From Methanocorpusculum sp. (lineage in GTDB: Archaea; Halobacteriota; Methanomicrobia; Methanomicrobiales; Methanocorpusculaceae), in the NCBI GenBank assembly GCA_017555685.1, contig JAFZFW010000153.1, positions 1 to 7,753 on the forward strand: a stretch of DNA of 7,753 nt, given 5' to 3'. Positions 5,084-7,753 of the stretch are shown piece after piece. Position 1 is the stretch's first letter. Every line of letters begins with the position of its first letter. The notes beneath the pieces were generated by a model. That model was not told the DNA's origin. It made no database searches and saw nothing but the letters and a program-made list of their open reading frames with translations. Position numbers and translations under genes: made by a program.

Positions 5084-5968
5084 ATGACCGCCGGCGACTT
5101 CTACCGCATCGAGTTCCGCATCCAAAACAGCGTACAGAAATACTATCTTATCCGGGAGATTTTCTCTGATTCGAGAAAATTCTCTGCATCCCGTCTGATT
5201 ACCTCAGGCACTCCGCCAACCCGGACAGAGATTAACCGCTGTGCATCTTTATACGGATTTGAACTTGAACTGAAGTGCATCGCCAAAGCGGCAAAATATC
5301 GTGCGGAAAACTTCCGCTATGACCAGTACGATGATTCAGATGCGGTCTTCGAACTGGAGCGGTTCCGCCTGCTTCTCTCACGCAGGATGCAGCTCGCGCC
5401 GGAAGACTATGCTGCAGCGTATATCGCCTCCTGTACCGGCGTCACCTTTACCGCAGATGAGATTGCAAAGATGCTGAACGCAGGTGTTATCCCGCGGGGA
5501 AAGACGCTTTCCGAGGTTAATCTCGTACAAAATCTCGCCAATGCAGTAAAGATGCGGGATGGAAAACCGATTTCCCTCCCACGTATTACAAAACTGCACG
5601 CTATCCTCTCTGCAAACCTGAAAGAGGAAGGACTCGCGCCGGAACTGCGTGCAGCACTCGAAAAACGTATCACCGAGTTCCAGGAAAAAATCAAAGCCGG
5701 TTTCTATCCTTTCGAGCAGTGCGTTCTGTTCTATCAGGATATGCAGGATCTGATGGCAGACGAAACCGTGTTCTTAGAGGAAATCTATGCCTCGCTTCTT
5801 GCCGGATTTGGTTATATTCTGTTCCCGGCAGATGCTCCGTCGTTTGAAGAGGCAGTCTCCTTCGTCCGCTCGGCAAATCCGGGACTGGAACGTGAAGTTC
5901 GACGCTTCAATGAGGAAAAGTTCAGAGTAAAGGCAGGCGGAAAGCAGAAACAGCTCGAGCTGTTTTAA
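5084..5968 (+). CDS. Fic-like protein lacking the catalytic motif (probable degenerate Fic)
   Basis: The 294-residue soluble protein resembles Fic-domain proteins in its middle. Residues 112-178 follow the Fic inhibitory-helix and core pattern: IASCTGVTFTADEIAKML, GVIPRGKTLSEV, VQNLANAV, then ITKLHAIL (168-175). Residues 205-240 (FYPFEQCVLFYQDMQDLM, then a helix) match the part that normally leads to the HPFxxGNGR loop. In its place stands GYILFPADAPSF (243-254), with no histidine and no GNGR. The inhibitory motif (S/T)xxxE(G/N) is also altered, Thr replacing the Glu. An AMP-transferase activity is therefore unlikely; a binding or scaffold role is possible. Residues 1-100 are an extension I do not recognise. 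The C-terminus is basic and ends QLELF. It lies 35 nt after the dehydrogenase with no clear ribosome site and overlaps the convergent ADP-ribosylglycohydrolase. That it is a real gene is secure; the Fic link is an inference. Confidence 0.6.
   Translation: MTAGDFYRIEFRIQNSVQKYYLIREIFSDSRKFSASRLITSGTPPTRTEINRCASLYGFELELKCIAKAAKYRAENFRYDQYDDSDAVFELERFRLLLSRRMQLAPEDYAAAYIASCTGVTFTADEIAKMLNAGVIPRGKTLSEVNLVQNLANAVKMRDGKPISLPRITKLHAILSANLKEEGLAPELRAALEKRITEFQEKIKAGFYPFEQCVLFYQDMQDLMADETVFLEEIYASLLAGFGYILFPADAPSFEEAVSFVRSANPGLEREVRRFNEEKFRVKAGGKQKQLELF
5948..5966. terminator. 18-bp palindrome at the convergent gene ends, probable bidirectional terminator
   Basis: AAACAGCTCGAGCTGTTT (5948-5965) is a perfect palindrome. 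It folds as a 7-bp stem with a TCGA loop, with an A-tract before and a T-tract after on either strand. It covers the last codons of the Fic-like gene and the stop codons of both convergent genes (5966-5968 plus, 5965-5967 minus). Confidence 0.45.
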
Positions 5969-6789
5969 CAAAGAATCTGTGCAACAACAGACTCTATTCT
6001 CTTTTTGACATCCAGCATTTCGCACCATTCAACAGGGACAGCATCAATTCCATAGAGTGCCCCGCACATTCCGCCGGCTATAGCTCCAATAGTATCAGTA
6101 TCCCCTCCAAGACAGCAGGCTGCTTTGACTGCATCGGAATAACTCTCCGCATCACGAAAGATGCAGAAAGCGCAGCGGGTAGCTTCAAGAGCATCCACCG
6201 ACGGATAGAGCTCTCCTTCCAGATATTTTGCCGGAACTGCAGCGAGCACATCTTCTTTGGATGCACCATGCAGCAGGGAATAGACAGCAGAAGATACAGC
6301 AGCACAGGCATCACCAGCCTCTGCATCCGCATGAGTAAACGAGGATACCCGGCGTGCCTGAGCAGCTGCCGCTTCAGCAGAACAGGCAGTGATTCCGACG
6401 GGCAGCGTACGCATCACACTGCCGTTTGTTCTGCTTCCAAAAAGCCGGTGAACAACTCCTGCCGCGGCCTGCGGATAACATCCCTGTTCAACAAGGGAAG
6501 CGAGGGTCCGCGTGGTGTTGCCGAATGTTTTCGGCTTCTCACGGATAGTTACAACCATCTTTGAGAGAAAACGCGTTCGGGAAAAACAGCCGCATTCTGC
6601 ATAGGTTTCCAGAAGGGCAAGCATCATCAGCGTATCATCAGTAACCTCTCCGGGAGCAAGGGAAAACTGCCCGCCGCCTGTCATCTGCGGTACGCGGGTG
6701 TCATCAGGCATAAGTCCTTCAAACGATGAACCGACAGCATCCGCTGCTGCCGCGCCGAAAACAGCCCCGTAAACCCGTCCTGAATCCAT
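5965..6789 (-). CDS. ADP-ribosylglycohydrolase family protein
   Basis: The 274-residue protein is a clear member of the DraG/ARH family, which removes ADP-ribose from proteins or other acceptors using two divalent metal ions. The motifs run in the usual order: an N-terminal GAVFGAAAADAVGSSFEG-like helix (8-25), the metal-binding TDDT (50-53), FGNTTRTL (89-96), RTNGSVMRTLPVG (120-132), THADAEAGDA (152-161), and LGGDTDTIGAIAGG (227-240) with the second metal-site aspartates Asp230 and Asp232. All metal ligands appear intact, so it is probably active. The first motif has Ala where the family often has Gly before Asp. The target is unknown. Nitrogenase control is the classic role of DraG, but no nif gene is seen here. 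It runs convergent to the Fic-like gene, overlapping by 4 nt, and has its own TATA-like box about 26 nt before the ATG. Confidence 0.92.
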   Translation of the reverse strand: MDSGRVYGAVFGAAAADAVGSSFEGLMPDDTRVPQMTGGGQFSLAPGEVTDDTLMMLALLETYAECGCFSRTRFLSKMVVTIREKPKTFGNTTRTLASLVEQGCYPQAAAGVVHRLFGSRTNGSVMRTLPVGITACSAEAAAAQARRVSSFTHADAEAGDACAAVSSAVYSLLHGASKEDVLAAVPAKYLEGELYPSVDALEATRCAFCIFRDAESYSDAVKAACCLGGDTDTIGAIAGGMCGALYGIDAVPVEWCEMLDVKKRIESVVAQILC

Positions 6790-6807
6790 AGAAGAGAATT
6801 GAGCTTC

Positions 6808-6820
6808 AAATATATAAATA
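6808..6820 (-). promoter_or_regulatory. TATA box of the ADP-ribosylglycohydrolase gene
   Basis: Read on the minus strand this is TATTTATATATTT. Its centre lies about 26 nt before the ATG at 6789, the spacing expected for a leaderless or nearly leaderless archaeal transcript. No Shine-Dalgarno site is seen before that ATG. Confidence 0.55.
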
Positions 6821-6912
6821 CAGATGGTTGAGTTGCAGCGCGCAATCTAAAATACGGCAGAATTCGCGTTCATTTCATAAACTAAGGCAGTGGCCTCCAA
6901 TACGCTGCAGAT

Positions 6913-6927
6913 TGTGAAAAAATCACA
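6913..6927. promoter_or_regulatory. TGTGA-N5-TCACA inverted repeat in the divergent promoter region
   Basis: TGTGA (6913-6917) and TCACA (6923-6927) flank AAAAA. It lies upstream of the TATA-like box of the UPF0058 gene and about 100 bp from the divergent gene's TATA box. A regulator site is possible; this is inferred from symmetry alone. Confidence 0.25.
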
Positions 6928-6943
6928 GAGAAAATCGCATCTC

Positions 6944-6971
6944 AGATATAAATATACCGAGTTAGGTATAT
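6944..6971 (+). promoter_or_regulatory. TATA-like box and overlapping inverted repeat upstream of the UPF0058 gene
   Basis: AGATATAAATATA (6944-6956) is a good TATA-like box, predicting a start near 6975-6985 and a leader of about 50 nt. An inverted repeat, ATATACC (6952-6958) / GGTATAT (6965-6971) around GAGTTA, overlaps its downstream edge. A repressor bound there would block the promoter. Confidence 0.4.
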
Positions 6972-7019
6972 CACAAACCTGCACTGACATGTATAAGAAA
7001 TATTTTCCACACTATATTC

Positions 7020-7024
7020 AGGTG
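7020..7024 (+). promoter_or_regulatory. Shine-Dalgarno site that decides the UPF0058 start
   Basis: AGGTG ends 6 nt before the ATG at 7031. It supports that start over an in-frame GTG at 6890. Confidence 0.55.
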
Positions 7025-7030
7025 TTTATC

Positions 7031-7300
7031 ATGCAGAAAGAAGAACTCCTTCACCTACACATGCTCATGGTACAGATTAAAAAGTACTATGAATCCGTCT
7101 CGGGCAACAGCGTCCCGACCGAAGAATATGACGCATTATCCATCTCCCCAATCCACATCCACAAGAACAAAAACGTCCACAGAGTAGCCCTCTTAACTCT
7201 GGGAAGTGAGATTGTTGCACAGATGAAAGCAACCATGCCGGTAACTAACGCAGCCTTAACCCAGGATGCACACGCCGACGCAATCCCGGCCGAACACTAA
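7031..7300 (+). CDS. UPF0058 family archaeal protein
   Basis: The 89-residue protein starts MQKEELLHLHMLMVQIKKYYE, the characteristic opening of the archaeal UPF0058 family, followed by a short helical HKNKNVHRVALLTLGSEIV region. It is small, soluble and helical; the function is unknown. Family length of roughly 90 residues matches this start. The frame is open further upstream to a GTG at 6890, but those 47 residues do not look like the family, cover the TATA box, and would ignore the AGGTG ribosome site. The C-terminal tail after about residue 70 is Ala/Asp/Pro-rich and probably disordered. It is a single-gene transcript with a strong terminator 18 nt after the stop. Confidence 0.88.
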   Translation: MQKEELLHLHMLMVQIKKYYESVSGNSVPTEEYDALSISPIHIHKNKNVHRVALLTLGSEIVAQMKATMPVTNAALTQDAHADAIPAEH

Positions 7301-7318
7301 CATTAAACACCATACGGA

Positions 7319-7350
7319 AAGCCTTCGGGCTTGATTCTTTTTCTTTTTTT
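7319..7350 (+). terminator. Hairpin plus T-tract terminator after UPF0058
   Basis: AAGCC (7319-7323) and GGCTT (7328-7332) form a stem closed by a stable TTCG tetraloop, followed by GATTCTTTTTCTTTTTTT. It is the clearest terminator in the window. Confidence 0.75.
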
Positions 7351-7594
7351 CCATCTTCAAAACAGGAATCGAAAAGTTCCATCATCAGCAGATTCATCTA
7401 TACGAATTGGTTACTACCGCGTAAAAGAAAAGAAGGCATCAGAACCCTGCGTCATCACAGAAGAATCTCAGCGGGGGTAACTATCATCATTTGCCTGTTT
7501 AGATATAGGCGGGGAAAATGTATAAAGTATTTGTGATGAATTCTGCATCTATTATCAGTGATTCAGCCCCCGTCTTTCACCATGCAAACCTCTC
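7351..7594. other. Intergenic stretch before valS, no supported gene
   Basis: No recognisable gene lies here. A 34-codon frame runs from ATG 7518 to a stop at 7620-7622 (start MYKVFVMNSASIISD). It follows a purine-rich GGCGGGGAAA and a TTTAGATATA box, so expression cannot be excluded; its opening loosely recalls a PIN-domain first strand but lacks the Asp. CGGGGG (7472-7477) and CCCCCG (7567-7572) could close a stem around an 89-base interior. Either feature may be chance. Confidence 0.3.
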
Positions 7595-7613
7595 AAATAT
7601 ATGCTATAAAATA
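7595..7613 (+). promoter_or_regulatory. TATA-like boxes of valS
   Basis: AAATATATG (7596-7604) and CTATAAAATA (7604-7613) overlap, lying about 29 and 21 nt before the ATG at 7629. Either predicts a leaderless valS mRNA, matching the lack of a Shine-Dalgarno site. Confidence 0.5.
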
Positions 7614-7628
7614 CAAATATAACCCCAC

Positions 7629-7753
7629 ATGTCTCTTGAGGAGCTTCCAAAGAATTATGACTTTGCCGCCGTCGAGAAACGCTGGCTCGACCAGTGGGAC
7701 GACAGCGACTTCTATTTCGAGAAAGACTCGAAAAAACCGCAATACGTAATCGA
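7629..7753 (+). CDS. valS: Valyl-tRNA synthetase (5' end only)
   Basis: Only the first 41 codons are in the window. They read MSLEELPKNYDFAAVEKRWL and continue through a WDDSDFYF stretch to KPQYVI at the edge. The PKNYDF-x-x-VE-x-RW opening and the KPQYVI that precedes the IDTPPPTVSG segment are typical of archaeal valyl-tRNA synthetase, a class I enzyme that charges tRNA-Val in the cytosol. Isoleucyl- and leucyl-tRNA synthetases are relatives but start differently. The ATG is chosen because the similarity begins there and TATA-like boxes lie 20-30 nt upstream. The gene runs off the right edge. Confidence 0.85.
   Translation, partial: MSLEELPKNYDFAAVEKRWLDQWDDSDFYFEKDSKKPQYVI

Noticed and set aside
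6890..7030. In-frame extension of the UPF0058 gene to a GTG at 6890
   Set aside because: The extra 47 residues do not resemble the family, include the TATA-like box region, and bypass a well-placed AGGTG before ATG 7031.
7533..7565. C/D box guide RNA suggested by GTGATGA
   Set aside because: No CUGA D box lies at a suitable distance downstream, and no paired C'/D' boxes are seen.
7558..7749. 63-codon plus-strand frame overlapping the start of valS
   Set aside because: It is in the wrong frame relative to the clear ValS N-terminus and has Ser/Thr/Arg-rich shadow composition.

Overview
The window looks like a chromosomal stretch of a methanogenic archaeon, most likely a Methanomicrobiales member close to Methanocorpusculum. 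The order- and genus-level placement is my recognition, not a search result. The main evidence is the 3' part of a fused Fae-Hps gene (formaldehyde-activating enzyme / hexulose-phosphate synthase), a typical methanogen enzyme. Supporting evidence is an archaeal UPF0058 protein, an archaeal-type valyl-tRNA synthetase start, and A/T-rich TATA-like boxes about 22-31 nt before several start codons, as expected for leaderless archaeal transcripts.

Layout from left to right: the fae-hps tail (1-829) is followed by a hairpin/T-tract terminator. Next is a 335-bp gap holding a long imperfect inverted repeat (906-1053) whose loop carries a second copy of the last codons of fae-hps. A Nim/pyridoxamine-oxidase-like flavoprotein follows (1165-1653), then a gap with a perfect 11-bp-stem hairpin. 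After that comes a tandem pair of paralogous, apparently undescribed small proteins. The first is cytosolic (1869-2204). The second has an N-terminal hydrophobic anchor and a Ser/Thr/Pro-rich stalk (2257-2805). The second paralog starts a tight cluster: a MarC-family membrane protein (2807-3442), a PolB-exonuclease-like DEDD protein (3442-4113) and a D-2-hydroxyacid dehydrogenase (4110-5048), with junctions of +1, -1 and -4 nt. A Fic-like protein that appears to have lost the catalytic motif (5084-5968) runs convergently into an ADP-ribosylglycohydrolase on the minus strand (5965-6789). Their stop codons overlap inside an 18-bp perfect palindrome. A divergent promoter region leads to a UPF0058 gene (7031-7300) with a clear terminator. 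A 328-bp gap then precedes the start of valS (7629 to the window end).

The genes do not form one obvious pathway. Fae-Hps and ValS are housekeeping. The 2257-5048 cluster looks co-transcribed but functionally mixed. Its internal genes use GGTGA-type Shine-Dalgarno sites, while most cluster-leading genes look leaderless. The points most worth a second look are the inverted-repeat element carrying the fae-hps tail, the GTKSIP/NPYR paralog pair, and the degenerate Fic protein beside an ADP-ribosyl hydrolase.
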